Shown here piece by piece: positions 32,732 to 41,055 of a stretch of 64,000 bases of DNA. This DNA comes from Falsiroseomonas stagni DSM 19981. Lineage in GTDB: Bacteria > Pseudomonadota > Alphaproteobacteria > Acetobacterales > Acetobacteraceae. Numbering within the stretch: position 1 is the stretch's first letter; every line of letters begins with the position of its first letter. The translations under genes and the position numbers were made by a program. Location: the NCBI RefSeq assembly GCF_900114315.1, contig NZ_FOSQ01000009.1, positions 124,001 to 188,000 of the forward strand, in the 5' to 3' direction. The notes under the pieces are model-generated. The model did no database searches, was not told where the DNA came from, and was given only the letters and a program-made list of their open reading frames with translations.

Positions 32732-33186
32732 CCCTGCGCCGTGCCGTGCTGCTGCTGGCGCTGGCGGCCTCCGCCTGCGCCGGACCGCCACCCCTGCCGC
32801 CGGGCGCGCGGCCCGATTTGGCGCGGGAATGGGTGACGCCGCAGGGCTATCGCTGGCCGCCCGACAACGGCTTCGGCGAACGCGCCACCTACCTGGTGCT
32901 GCCGCCGGGGATGCTGCTGGACCGCTTCGGCCAGGATAATGGGCGCTTCTTCAGCCCGCGGGGCGCCGCCTTCGGCGCCCGCGCCCTGCCGAGCGACTGC
33001 GCGACCCTGCCCTACCGCGTCTATCGGGTGCAGGCGCCGCTGCTGGCCCGCGTCGGCTACGCCCTGCCGTGGTTCGGGGAGCCCGGCGGCGCGACGCAAT
33101 TGCTGACGGATGCCTCGGCCGAACAGCTTCTGGCGGATGGCACGCTGGTGGCGGTGCCCGGCGGGGAAGCGCCCTGCCCGCGCTGA
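32719..33186 (+). CDS. Predicted lipoprotein with a TNT (NAD+ glycohydrolase toxin-type) domain
   Basis: The 155-residue product begins with a short leader and lipobox (LRRAVLLLALAASAC, cysteine 20), predicting an envelope lipoprotein. Residues 55-145 match the TNT domain of tuberculosis necrotizing toxin, an NAD(P)+ glycohydrolase. The matches are LDRFG (R69), GRFFSPRGAAFGARALP (R76), the central YRVYRVQAPLLARVGYALPWFG, and the terminal PGGATQ (Q127) with LLADGTL. The domain is nearly the whole mature protein, unlike toxins that carry it at the end of a long chain. GTG 32719 overlaps the SDR stop, so it may be coupled to that gene. Activity as toxin or housekeeping NADase is unproven. Confidence 0.78.
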   Translation: MGDLTLRRAVLLLALAASACAGPPPLPPGARPDLAREWVTPQGYRWPPDNGFGERATYLVLPPGMLLDRFGQDNGRFFSPRGAAFGARALPSDCATLPYRVYRVQAPLLARVGYALPWFGEPGGATQLLTDASAEQLLADGTLVAVPGGEAPCPR

Positions 33187-33626
33187 GCGGACCCGTCGCC
33201 TGGCGCCAGCCCGCCTGGCTCCTGGCGCCCGCATTCGTTCTGGCGCTGCTGGTGCTGCCGCAGCTGGTGATCGGGGATTGGGAACTCTGGGCCGGTGCCA
33301 TCAGCACCTGCGCCGCCCTCGGCGCCGCGGCCGCGCTGTTGCATGCGCGGCGCAGCGCGGTGGTGACGCGGATCGGCATCCTGAAGCGCTTCGCCATGGC
33401 CGGACTGGTGCTGAGCCTGGCGGGTCCGATCGCCATCTCCGCCGCGCTGGGCTGGCGGGAGGATGGGCCGGAGGCCGCGCTGGAACTGGCCGGTCATGCC
33501 GTCTTCCTCGCCCCCCTGCTGGCGATCTACGCCGTCCCGCCAGCCAGCCTGGCGGGGCTGGCGGCAGGCTGGCTGCTGTTCGTTCCGGCCCCCCTTCAGG
33601 CAGGCGGGCCTGTCACGACCCCGTGA
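33069..33626 (+). CDS. Small polytopic membrane protein downstream of the TNT gene
   Basis: The frame holds about four hydrophobic segments: WLLAPAFVLALLVLPQLVIG, ISTCAALGAAAALLHA, FAMAGLVLSLAGPIAISAALG, and AVFLAPLLAIYAVPP with the following segment. I do not recognise a family. The only in-frame standard start is GTG 33069, which overlaps the TNT gene by 118 bp. The convincing protein begins near 33185 (SGPVAWRQPAW), so a rare start codon or a shifted start is possible. Coupling with the TNT gene makes it a candidate partner or immunity protein, but no homology supports this. Confidence 0.6.
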   Translation: MVRGARRRDAIADGCLGRTASGGWHAGGGARRGSALPALSGPVAWRQPAWLLAPAFVLALLVLPQLVIGDWELWAGAISTCAALGAAAALLHARRSAVVTRIGILKRFAMAGLVLSLAGPIAISAALGWREDGPEAALELAGHAVFLAPLLAIYAVPPASLAGLAAGWLLFVPAPLQAGGPVTTP

Positions 33627-33674
33627 GGGCTCGCGTCCCACCCTGTCCCCCCCCCACACGGTCGATACCCTCCG

Positions 33675-33698
33675 TTAACCATTCAGGCCGTTAACCAT
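33675..33698 (+). promoter_or_regulatory. Two TTAACCAT (CtrA-type) motifs before the RTX gene
   Basis: TTAACCAT occurs at 33675-33682 and 33691-33698 within a 16-bp tandem repeat (CCGTTAACCATTC twice). This octamer is one of the recognised binding motifs of the alphaproteobacterial cell-cycle regulator CtrA. The motifs lie 18-41 bp upstream of the RTX start codon, where they could activate or block the promoter. Confidence 0.55.
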
Positions 33699-33715
33699 TC
33701 GGGGTATCTGACATC

Positions 33716-36421
33716 ATGGCCACGCTGATCGGCGGCAACGCGGCGGACACCCTCGCCGGCATCGGTGCCGACCACGACATCATCTTCGGCCAGGGCGGCG
33801 CGGATACGCTGGTCGGCGGCGCGGGGCGGGATACGCTGGCCGGCGGCGACGGCGATGACCTTATCCTGGGCGGGCTGGAGGCGGACCGGCTGAGCGGCGG
33901 CGCCGGCAACGACACCTTCCGCTTCGCCAGCGCCGCGGAGATGGCGGGCGACATCATCGGCGATGCCAGGCCCGGGGACAGGCTCGACCTGTCCTTCGCC
34001 GCCGGCTTCACCTTCATCGGCTCGGCCGATTTCTCCGGCGCCGGCAATGAGATCCGCGCAATCCGCGTGACGCTGGAGGATGGCTCCACCGCGCTCAGCC
34101 TGCAGACCGCGGATGCGACGCTGACCCTCGCCGGTGGCGTCTATGTCGCGCCGGCAGGCGGCGGGGTCTTCACCATCCTCGCCAACCGCGTGATGAACGG
34201 TACAGCCGGGGCGGACACGCTGGATGCCGCCGGTGGCGCCGATACGCTGCGAGCGCAGGGTGGCGATGATGTGGTGCGCATGGGGCTGGCCGGCGGCGCC
34301 GCCTTCGGCCAGGACGGCGCGGACACGCTGCTGGGCTCCGACGGCGCGGACAGCCTCTCCGGCGGCGCGGGCGCCGACAGCATGAATGGCAATGCCGGCG
34401 CCGACACGGTGATGGGCGGCGATGGCGATGACCGCCTGTCCGGCGGCACGGAGGCCGACCTGCTGGTGGGCGGCACCGGGGCCGACACGCTGACGGGCGA
34501 TCTGGGCGACGACACGCTGGTGGCGGGCGATGCGGGCAGCGTGCTGAGTGGCGGCCGCGGCGCGGACCGGCTGGAAGCCGGCGCCGGCGCCGATACGCTC
34601 AGCGGCGGGTCCCATGACGACCGCTTCGTCTTCGGCAGCCTCGATTCCTTCGGCGGCGACCTGATCACCGATGCCGAGGGCGGGGACCTCATCGACCTCT
34701 CCGCCATGGCGGGCTTCCTTCGCCTGGTGCGCGGCGGCTTCACCGGCCAGGCGGGGGAGGTGCTGGTGACCGGCACCGGCATCACCATCGACATGGATGG
34801 CGACGCCATCGCCGACCGCCAGATCACCATCACCCAGCCGCGCGGCATCCTGTCCCTGGATGAGGTGACGCAAGGCAGCCTGGTATTCGGCTACAGCCTT
34901 CCCGTCACGCTGCCCGGATCGGCCGCCGATGACCTGATCGTCGGCAGCAATGGCGCGGATGCGATCAGCGGCCAGGCGGGGCATGACACGCTGCTGGGCG
35001 GGTTTGGCGCCGATACGCTGTCCGGCGGCGCGGGTTCCGACAAGCTGGTCGGCGGCGACGGCGCGGATGTGCTGATGGGCGGCGAGGGGCGCGACCTGAT
35101 CGTCGTCGGGGCCGGCGATACGGTCAGCGGCGGTATCGGCGCGGATCGATTCGTCCTCGGCGAGATCGCGAGCGCGACCATCGCGGATTTCGCGCTGGGC
35201 GACGTGCTGGATCTCTCCTTCCTGTCGAGCCTGTCCTTTGTCGGCACCTCCGCCTTCTCCGGCATGGCCGGCGAGGTCCGGCTCTACCGGTTCGGGCTGG
35301 AGATCGACCGGGATGGCGACGGGGTCGGCGAGACGTTCATCAATGTGGGCAACGGCGACTTCACCCTGGCAGAGACGGCGCCGGGAAGCCTCGTCTTCCA
35401 GGTCGCGCGGGCGTTGCGCAACGGGTCGGCCAATGGCGATCTGCTGGCCGGCACGGACGGCTACGACCATCTGCGAGGGCTCGGCGGCAATGACACGCTG
35501 ACCGCAGGGGATGGCGACCTGCTGCAAGGCGGCCTCGGTACCGACCGCTTCGCCATGACGATCACGCGCGTCTCCTCCACCCCCGTCACCGCCACCATCC
35601 TGGACCTGGCGGTGGGAGAGACCGTGGCGCTGGACTTCACGCGCCAGGAGGGCCTGACGTCAACGAACGTGCCGGTCTATCGCGGGCTGGACGGCTTCAC
35701 GGGGTTCGAGGGCTGGCAGGTCGTGCTGCTGGACCATGTGTGGGTCGATGGCACCTACATCCTGAAAGGGCTCGCCATCGACAGCACCTCCGACCGGGTG
35801 GCGGACCACATCATCGACCTGTCCGGCTTCAACGGCGCCTTCACCGCGACGGTGACGCAGACCGGCGCCTCGACCTTCACCCTGTCCCTGGTCGCGACAG
35901 GCACGGAGCACCTGCTGGTCGATGGCGATGGGGCGGGCAACGCGCTCTCCGCCGGCACCGCCGGCGATACCCTTCGCGGCCAGGGCGGCGCGGATACGCT
36001 GCTCGGTGGCAATGGCGCCGATGCGCTGGATGGCGGCGCGGGCAATGATTCGCTGGTTGGCGGCGCGGGCAACGACGTGCTGTTCGGCAGTTCGGGCACG
36101 GATCGGATGACCGGGGGAGAGGGACCCGACACCTTCTTCTTCAACGCCCCGCATTCGCGCCCCGGCGCGCTGCGTGACGTGATCACCGACTTCGATGCCG
36201 ATGACGGGGACGTCATCGACCTGCGCCGGATCGACGCGAACCCCGATATCGACGGTCGCCAGCCCTTCGCCTTCATCGGCGACGCCGCCTTCAGCGCCGC
36301 GGGCCAGGCGCGCTACGCCAACGGGCTGCTCCAGCTGGACTGGACGGGCGATGGCCTTGCCGATTTCGAGGTCGAGCTTCTGGGCGCGCCCTCCCTGCCG
36401 GAGGGGTACCTGCTGGCGTGA
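33716..36421 (+). CDS. RTX-type calcium-binding secreted protein
   Basis: The 901-residue protein lacks a signal peptide and has blocks of glycine-rich nonapeptide repeats (GGxGxDxLx). These mark substrates of type I secretion that fold around calcium outside the cell. At least four RTX blocks alternate with domains carrying I.DF..GD.LDL and F.G...FSG.AGE(V/L)R motifs, known from the C-terminus of serralysin-like proteases. No catalytic domain is visible, so it may be a structural, adhesive or S-layer-like protein. The C-terminus ends in a hydrophobic PSLPEGYLLA, as is usual for type I signals. No type I transporter lies in the window. CtrA-type motifs precede it and a terminator-like hairpin follows. 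Confidence 0.88.
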   Translation: MATLIGGNAADTLAGIGADHDIIFGQGGADTLVGGAGRDTLAGGDGDDLILGGLEADRLSGGAGNDTFRFASAAEMAGDIIGDARPGDRLDLSFAAGFTFIGSADFSGAGNEIRAIRVTLEDGSTALSLQTADATLTLAGGVYVAPAGGGVFTILANRVMNGTAGADTLDAAGGADTLRAQGGDDVVRMGLAGGAAFGQDGADTLLGSDGADSLSGGAGADSMNGNAGADTVMGGDGDDRLSGGTEADLLVGGTGADTLTGDLGDDTLVAGDAGSVLSGGRGADRLEAGAGADTLSGGSHDDRFVFGSLDSFGGDLITDAEGGDLIDLSAMAGFLRLVRGGFTGQAGEVLVTGTGITIDMDGDAIADRQITITQPRGILSLDEVTQGSLVFGYSLPVTLPGSAADDLIVGSNGADAISGQAGHDTLLGGFGADTLSGGAGSDKLVGGDGADVLMGGEGRDLIVVGAGDTVSGGIGADRFVLGEIASATIADFALGDVLDLSFLSSLSFVGTSAFSGMAGEVRLYRFGLEIDRDGDGVGETFINVGNGDFTLAETAPGSLVFQVARALRNGSANGDLLAGTDGYDHLRGLGGNDTLTAGDGDLLQGGLGTDRFAMTITRVSSTPVTATILDLAVGETVALDFTRQEGLTSTNVPVYRGLDGFTGFEGWQVVLLDHVWVDGTYILKGLAIDSTSDRVADHIIDLSGFNGAFTATVTQTGASTFTLSLVATGTEHLLVDGDGAGNALSAGTAGDTLRGQGGADTLLGGNGADALDGGAGNDSLVGGAGNDVLFGSSGTDRMTGGEGPDTFFFNAPHSRPGALRDVITDFDADDGDVIDLRRIDANPDIDGRQPFAFIGDAAFSAAGQARYANGLLQLDWTGDGLADFEVELLGAPSLPEGYLLA

Positions 36422-36428
36422 TCCGCTA

Positions 36429-36454
36429 CCCGGCCCCTGGACGCAGGGGCCGGG
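36429..36454. terminator. Terminator between the RTX gene and the min operon
   Basis: CCCGGCCCCTG (36429-36439) and CAGGGGCCGGG (36444-36454) form a perfect 11-bp stem with a 4-base loop, followed by ACGTTTCCC. The RTX and min genes converge here, so it may act for both directions. The T-run is short. Confidence 0.65.
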
Positions 36455-36488
36455 ACGTTTCCCTCAGGCGCTTGCGCGCCGGGTGCCC

Positions 36489-36779
36489 TCAGGCGCTCGC
36501 CCGCCTGCCGCCCTGGGCGCCGGGGCCGGGCAGGTCGATCTCGATCGCGAGCGTGGACATGTCCCCGCCACGGTCGAGCGAGACGTTCACCCGCCCCGGA
36601 TCGATCGAGACGTAGCGCGCCACCACGGCCACGATCTCCTGCTGCAGCTTCGGCAGGAAATCCTCACGCGTCCGGCCGATGCGCTCATGCGCCAGCACGA
36701 TCTGCAGCCGTTCCTTCGCCTGGGATGCCGTCGCCGGCTCCGGCTTGCGGCTGCGGAAGATATCCGCGAGCCAGCTCAT
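36489..36779 (-). CDS. minE: MinE, cell division topological specificity factor
   Basis: This 96-residue protein stimulates the MinD ATPase and drives the pole-to-pole Min oscillation that keeps the FtsZ ring at mid-cell. The N-terminal amphipathic membrane-binding segment is MSWLADIFRSRKP. The MinD-contact helix region ATASQAKERLQIVLAHERIGR and the C-terminal dimer domain (FLPKLQQEIVAVVARYVSID, VNVSLDRGGDMSTLAIEIDLP) are typical. The ATG at 36779 overlaps the minD stop (ATGA), so translation is coupled. The C-terminal tail is Gly/Arg rich and ends at 36489, close to the terminator shared with the RTX gene. Confidence 0.96.
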   Translation of the reverse strand: MSWLADIFRSRKPEPATASQAKERLQIVLAHERIGRTREDFLPKLQQEIVAVVARYVSIDPGRVNVSLDRGGDMSTLAIEIDLPGPGAQGGRRASA

Positions 36780-37594
36780 GCCGCCCTCCCCCCGAACAGG
36801 CGGGAGAAGATGCCCTTCTTCGCGGGTTCCAGGAAGCGGTGCTCCACCTTCTCGCCCAGGAAGCGGGAGACAGCGTCCTTGTAGGCCTGACCGGCGACGC
36901 TTTCCTGGTCCATGATCACGGGGTTGCCCGTGTTGGATGCCTTCAGCACGCTCTCGCTTTCCGGGATCACGCCGAGCAGCGGGATCGCCAGGATCTCCCG
37001 GATGTCGTCGAGCTTCAGCATCTCCCCCTTCTCGACCCGGGCGGGGTCGTAGCGGGTGACCAGCAGGTGCTCCTTCACCGGGTCGCGCTTCTCCTCCGCC
37101 CGGCGGGACTTGGATTGCAGCACGCCGAGGATGCGGTCGCTGTCGCGGACGGAGGAAACCTCGGGGTTCGTCACCACGATCGCCTGGTCCGCGAAATAGA
37201 GCGCCATGAGCGCGCCCTTCTCGATGCCCGCGGGGCTGTCGCAGAGGATGTAGTCGTTGTCCTTCGACAGCTCCTCGATGATCTTGCCGACGCCTTCCTT
37301 GGTCAGCGCGTCCTTGTCCCGGGTCTGGGAGGCCGGGAGGATCTGCAGGCAATCCACGCGCTTGTCGCGGATCAGCGCCTGGTTCAGCCGCGCCTCCCCG
37401 CTGATGACGTTGACGATGTCGAACACCACGCGGCGCTCGACACCCATGATGAGGTCGAGGTTGCGGAGCCCCACATCGAAGTCGATCACGACCGTCCGCT
37501 TGCCCCGCTGCGCGAGGCCCGTGGCGAAGGCGGCGGATGACGTGGTCTTGCCCACCCCTCCCTTGCCCGATGTGACGACGATGACTTCCGCCAT
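36776..37594 (-). CDS. minD: MinD, septum site-determining ATPase
   Basis: The 272-residue ParA/MinD-family ATPase binds the membrane in its ATP form, recruits MinC and is released by MinE. The deviant Walker A motif GKGGVGKTT spans residues 10-18. DFDVGLRNLDLIMG and the Walker B-like DYILCDSPAGIE follow. The C-terminal amphipathic membrane-targeting helix is present (AKKGIFSRLFGGRAA). The start ATG 37594 (MAEVIVVTSGKGG) is preferred over an earlier in-frame codon at 37645. It is 68 bp downstream of minC and overlaps minE by 4 bp. Confidence 0.97.
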   Translation of the reverse strand: MAEVIVVTSGKGGVGKTTSSAAFATGLAQRGKRTVVIDFDVGLRNLDLIMGVERRVVFDIVNVISGEARLNQALIRDKRVDCLQILPASQTRDKDALTKEGVGKIIEELSKDNDYILCDSPAGIEKGALMALYFADQAIVVTNPEVSSVRDSDRILGVLQSKSRRAEEKRDPVKEHLLVTRYDPARVEKGEMLKLDDIREILAIPLLGVIPESESVLKASNTGNPVIMDQESVAGQAYKDAVSRFLGEKVEHRFLEPAKKGIFSRLFGGRAA

Positions 37595-37662
37595 GCTGAC
37601 CCCCTGCCCTTCTTCTCTGCCCGGCGCGCCCGCGGGCGCTGCCACGATTGACGAAAACCCGC

Positions 37663-38436
37663 TCAGCCGAGCGGGTCGAACCGCATATGCTCACCGACCA
37701 GCCGCGCCATGACGGCCTTGCCGATCGGTGCCTCCCCGAGCCCTTCCCGCACCGCGTAGTAGCCGGCGATGGAGACGAGTTCGGGGTCGAAATGCTGCGC
37801 GAAGACGCGCGCATCGGCGTTGTCCTGCCCGCCGGCGATGGCGCGGCCCAGCAGGCGGCCATAGACGTGGATGTTGCCATCCGCGATCACTTCCGCGCCG
37901 CGGTTCACCGTGCCGACGATGATGAGGTCCGAGCCCTGCGCCCAGATCCGCTGGCCGGCGCGGACGGGCTGGTCGATCACCATCGCCGCCTGGGCGATGC
38001 CCTGGGGCTGCGGCTCCGGCGGGGGCGCCTGGTAGACCGGCGGCGGCGGCGGCGGCGCGGCGGAGGGCGCGGGGAGCGGCACCTCCTCCTCCTTCGCGCC
38101 GACCATGCGCAGCGGCGGCAGGCCGGCGCCCTGGGCTGCGACGCGCATCTCCGGCGTGCCGCCGACGGTGCCGATGGGCACGATCTCGATGGCGCGGAGC
38201 TGCTGGACCAGGCCGACGAAATCGACCTCATGCGGGCGGGCCTGGATGTCGTCCAGCCCGACCACGATGGGGGCGAAGCGCAGGAAGCCGGGCGCGCGGC
38301 GGAACTGGTCGCCCAGCGCGGGCACCACGGCCTCCACGCGATGATCCAGCAGCCGCATCACCAGCAGATTGAAATTGGCCCCGCGCAGCCTGAAGGGCTC
38401 GAGGCGCGGCGCGGAAGGGCTGGGCGCGAAGGACAT
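37663..38436 (-). CDS. minC: MinC, septum site-determining inhibitor of FtsZ assembly
   Basis: The 257-residue protein is the FtsZ antagonist of the Min system. The N-terminal domain (FRLRGANFNLLVMRLLD...APIVVGLDDIQ) binds FtsZ. A long Ala/Pro linker (about residues 118-145) follows. The C-terminal beta-helix (VRAGQRIWAQGSDLIIVGTVNRGAEVIADGNIHVYGRLLGRAIAG) mediates dimerisation and MinD binding. The proline linker is longer than in enterobacterial MinC. ATG 38436 (MSFAPSPSAPRLEPF) is the start that fits the domain. It is the first gene of the minCDE operon. Confidence 0.95.
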   Translation of the reverse strand: MSFAPSPSAPRLEPFRLRGANFNLLVMRLLDHRVEAVVPALGDQFRRAPGFLRFAPIVVGLDDIQARPHEVDFVGLVQQLRAIEIVPIGTVGGTPEMRVAAQGAGLPPLRMVGAKEEEVPLPAPSAAPPPPPPVYQAPPPEPQPQGIAQAAMVIDQPVRAGQRIWAQGSDLIIVGTVNRGAEVIADGNIHVYGRLLGRAIAGGQDNADARVFAQHFDPELVSIAGYYAVREGLGEAPIGKAVMARLVGEHMRFDPLG

Positions 38437-38608
38437 CGCGGCGGGGGGTTCCTCAGGACAGGGGGCTTGGCGCCGGGGGGCAGCGCGCGGCCATCCCCAC
38501 CCTATAGCCGCGCCCCCGGGCGGAGCGAAGCCTTCTCGCGCCGCCATGACGGAATAGAGACGATAGGCGCGCGATGTTCACACGCGCCCTGAGGTGCGAA
38601 TCGGGCGG

Positions 38609-39574
38609 TCAGCCCGGCCGGATTCCGAGATCCCGCACCAGCCCGCCCCATTTCGCGACCTCGATCGCCAGATGGGCCCGCGCTGCCTCCGGCGAGGGAT
38701 CGGCGAAGGCATCGACGCCGGCCGCGGCCAGCTTCGCCTGCACCCCGGGGTCCCGCAGCGCCCGGGCGGCGGCATCGGCGATGGGGCGCAGCACGGCGTC
38801 CGGCATATTGGCCGGCGCATACATCGCCTGCCAGGCGGAGGCATCGTAGCCCGCCACCCCAGCCTCCGCGAGCGTCGGCAGCTGCGGCAGCATGGTGGAT
38901 CGCTGCGCGCTGGTCACGGCCAGGCCGCGCACCCGTCCATCGGCCATCAGCGGGCCGAGCAGCGTCTGGCTGTCGATCATGAAGTCGACGCGCCCGGCCG
39001 TGAGGTCCGCCACCGCCTGCGGCGTGCCGCGATAGGGCACCACGGTGAAGTTCGCGCCCGTCAGCTTGCGCAGCAACTCGGCCGCGAGGTGGGAGGAGGC
39101 GCCGATGCCCGCCGTGCCGAAATTGGCCTCTCCGTTGCGGGACCGCAGCCAGGCGAGGAAGGAGGGCACATCCGTCGCCGGCACGCCGGGATGCACCGCC
39201 ACCACGAAGGGCTGGCGCGTCACCAGGGCGACGGGCGCGAAGCTCGTGATCGGGTCGAAGGGGAAGTTGCTGTAGAGCGCGGCCATCGCGGCATGGCCGA
39301 CGCTGCCGACCAGGATGGTGTTCCCGTCCGGCGCCGCGCGCGCCACGGTGGTCGCGCCGATGGTGCTGCCCGCGCCGCCCTGGTTGTCGATCACCAGCGG
39401 CCGGCCGAGCGTGATGGTCATGTGCTCCGCCAGGATGCGCGCGACCACATCGGTCAGCCCGCCGACCGCGAAGGCCACCACCACGCGCAGCGGCCGCGGC
39501 GCCTGCGCCGATGCCCCCTGCGCCAGCATCGGCGTGGCGAGCGTTCCCAACAGCAGGCGGCGCGACATCATCAT
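38609..39574 (-). CDS. Bug/TctC family periplasmic solute receptor
   Basis: The 321-residue exported receptor has the leader MSRRLLLGTLATPMLAQGASA. The mature protein shows RPLRVVVAFAVGGLTDVVARILAEHM, VIDNQGGAGSTIGATTVARAAPDG, VPYRGTPQAVADLTAGRVDFM and LPQLPTLAEAGVAGYDASAWQAMYAP. It should bind a carboxylate in the periplasm. ATG 39574 is followed by two further Met codons (39571, 39568), and any may be used. The gene is divergent from an NMT1-like substrate-binding protein, and no transporter membrane subunits are near. Confidence 0.91.
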   Translation of the reverse strand: MMMSRRLLLGTLATPMLAQGASAQAPRPLRVVVAFAVGGLTDVVARILAEHMTITLGRPLVIDNQGGAGSTIGATTVARAAPDGNTILVGSVGHAAMAALYSNFPFDPITSFAPVALVTRQPFVVAVHPGVPATDVPSFLAWLRSRNGEANFGTAGIGASSHLAAELLRKLTGANFTVVPYRGTPQAVADLTAGRVDFMIDSQTLLGPLMADGRVRGLAVTSAQRSTMLPQLPTLAEAGVAGYDASAWQAMYAPANMPDAVLRPIADAAARALRDPGVQAKLAAAGVDAFADPSPEAARAHLAIEVAKWGGLVRDLGIRPG

Positions 39575-39649
39575 CAGGGTGGGCCCTCTTTTCCGGCAGG
39601 CGCCAATGATGTCACATCGCGCGACAACTTACAGCAGGACGCCGGGCCC

Positions 39650-40552
39650 ATGAACACCATCACGCTGCAGGAGCCCTTCCGCGCCCTGTTCTACACGCCC
39701 TTCTACGCCGCCATCGCGCGGGGCGATTTCGCGGCCGCCGGCGTCGATGTCACCCTCATCACGGTGGGGGAGCCTGACCGCGCCGTGGCGAACCTGCTGT
39801 CGGGCGCGGCGCATATGGCCTGGTCCGGGCCGATGCGCGTGATCCGCGACCATGCCGCGAATCCGGACAGCCCGCTGGTCAGCTTCGGCGCGGTGGTGAT
39901 GAAGGACCCCTTCCTGCTGGTCGGCCGCGGACCAAAGCCCGGCTTCACGCTGCGCGACCTCCGCACCCATTCGCTGGGCGTGGTGAGCGAGGTGCCGACC
40001 CCCTGGTGGTGCCTGCAGCGGGACCTGCTGGAAGCCGGCATCGACCCGGCGGCGCTGGAGACGGTGCAGGGCCGGACGATGGCGGAGAATGCCGATGCGG
40101 TGGCGGCCGGCACGCTCGGCCTGGCGCAGGTGTTCGAGCCTTTCGCGACGATGGCGGAGGCGAAGGGCTGCGCGGTCTGGCATGCGCAGGCGGACCGGGG
40201 CCCGACATCCTACACCGCCTTCTACGCGACCCGCGCCATCCTGGCGGAGCGCCGCCCGGCCATCCTCGGCATGATCCGCGGCCTGGCTTCCATGCAGCGC
40301 TGGCTGCAGGGCAGCGATGCCGCGACCATCGCCGCGACGGTGGCCCCCTTCTTCGCCGGCATGGACCGCGCGACGCTGGAAGGCGGCATCGCGCGCTACA
40401 GGAAGCTCGGCCTCTGGGCGCCCACCCCCTTCTTCCCGCGCGACGCCTATGAATCGCTGGAAGCCTCCATGCTGCGCGCGGGCGCCATTCCCGCCGCGCC
40501 AGGCTATGATGCCTGCATCGACAACGCCGTGGTGCAGGAGGCGCTGGGGTGA
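39650..40552 (+). CDS. NMT1/THI5-like (SsuA-type) substrate-binding protein
   Basis: This 300-residue protein resembles the NMT1/THI5 and SsuA group of ABC-transporter solute-binding proteins for pyrimidines, sulfonates or taurine. Visible features are FRALFYTPFYAAIARGDFAAAGVDVTLI near the N-terminus, LLSGAAHMAWSGPMRV, and DPFLLVGRGPKPGFTLRDLR. It has no cleavable signal that I can see from ATG 39650, which is unusual for the group; a cytoplasmic or enzyme-like role is possible. No ABC permease or ATPase is adjacent. The 3' end overlaps the GTG start of the thioesterase gene (GTGA). Confidence 0.78.
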   Translation: MNTITLQEPFRALFYTPFYAAIARGDFAAAGVDVTLITVGEPDRAVANLLSGAAHMAWSGPMRVIRDHAANPDSPLVSFGAVVMKDPFLLVGRGPKPGFTLRDLRTHSLGVVSEVPTPWWCLQRDLLEAGIDPAALETVQGRTMAENADAVAAGTLGLAQVFEPFATMAEAKGCAVWHAQADRGPTSYTAFYATRAILAERRPAILGMIRGLASMQRWLQGSDAATIAATVAPFFAGMDRATLEGGIARYRKLGLWAPTPFFPRDAYESLEASMLRAGAIPAAPGYDACIDNAVVQEALG

Positions 40553-41007
40553 CGAAGGCGCTGCCGAGTCGCGCGGACTACCGCTACTTCCTGGCGATCC
40601 CGACGCGCTGGATGGACAACGACATCTACGGCCACGTCAACAACGTGACCTACTACAGCTATTTCGACACGGTGGTGGCGCGCTTCCTGCTGGGGGAAGG
40701 CGCCATCAACCTGGTGGACAGCCCCGTCATCGGCGTGGTGGTGGAAACGCAATGCCGCTTCCACGCCCCCATCGCCTTCCCAGAGGAGATCACCGCCGGG
40801 CTGCGCGTGGAACGCCTGGGCAATACCTCCATCCGCTACGGCATCGGCATCTTCAAGGGCGAGGAAGTGGTGGCCAGCGCGGAAGGCCATTTCGTCCATG
40901 TCTATGTGGACCGGGCGACGCAGCGCCGGCCGACGCCGTTGCCTGACCGGCTTCGTCAGGCTGCGTCGGGAATTCTCGTTACTGGGACGGACGACACCAA
41001 CCAATAG
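40549..41007 (+). CDS. Hotdog-fold acyl-CoA thioesterase
   Basis: The 152-residue protein belongs to the 4-hydroxybenzoyl-CoA thioesterase/YbgC-type group. The core helix pattern is RWMDNDIYGHVNNVTYYSYFD, with an acidic residue and the GHVNN stretch at the active site, followed by VVVETQCRFHAPIAFPEEI and a beta-sheet with SIRYGIGIF. It would hydrolyse a short-chain or aromatic acyl-CoA in the cytoplasm. It starts at GTG 40549, in a 4-bp overlap with the upstream binding-protein gene, so both are probably one transcript. The true CoA substrate is unknown. Confidence 0.9.
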   Translation: MTKALPSRADYRYFLAIPTRWMDNDIYGHVNNVTYYSYFDTVVARFLLGEGAINLVDSPVIGVVVETQCRFHAPIAFPEEITAGLRVERLGNTSIRYGIGIFKGEEVVASAEGHFVHVYVDRATQRRPTPLPDRLRQAASGILVTGTDDTNQ

Positions 41008-41055
41008 TTGCACCCATCCAGCCACCTCGCCTAGGATTTGGCAGGACCTGGGAGA

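Noticed and set aside
33683-35527. 614-codon minus-strand frame opposite the RTX gene
   Set aside because: It is the complement of the glycine-aspartate repeats, and its own apparent repeats come only from them.
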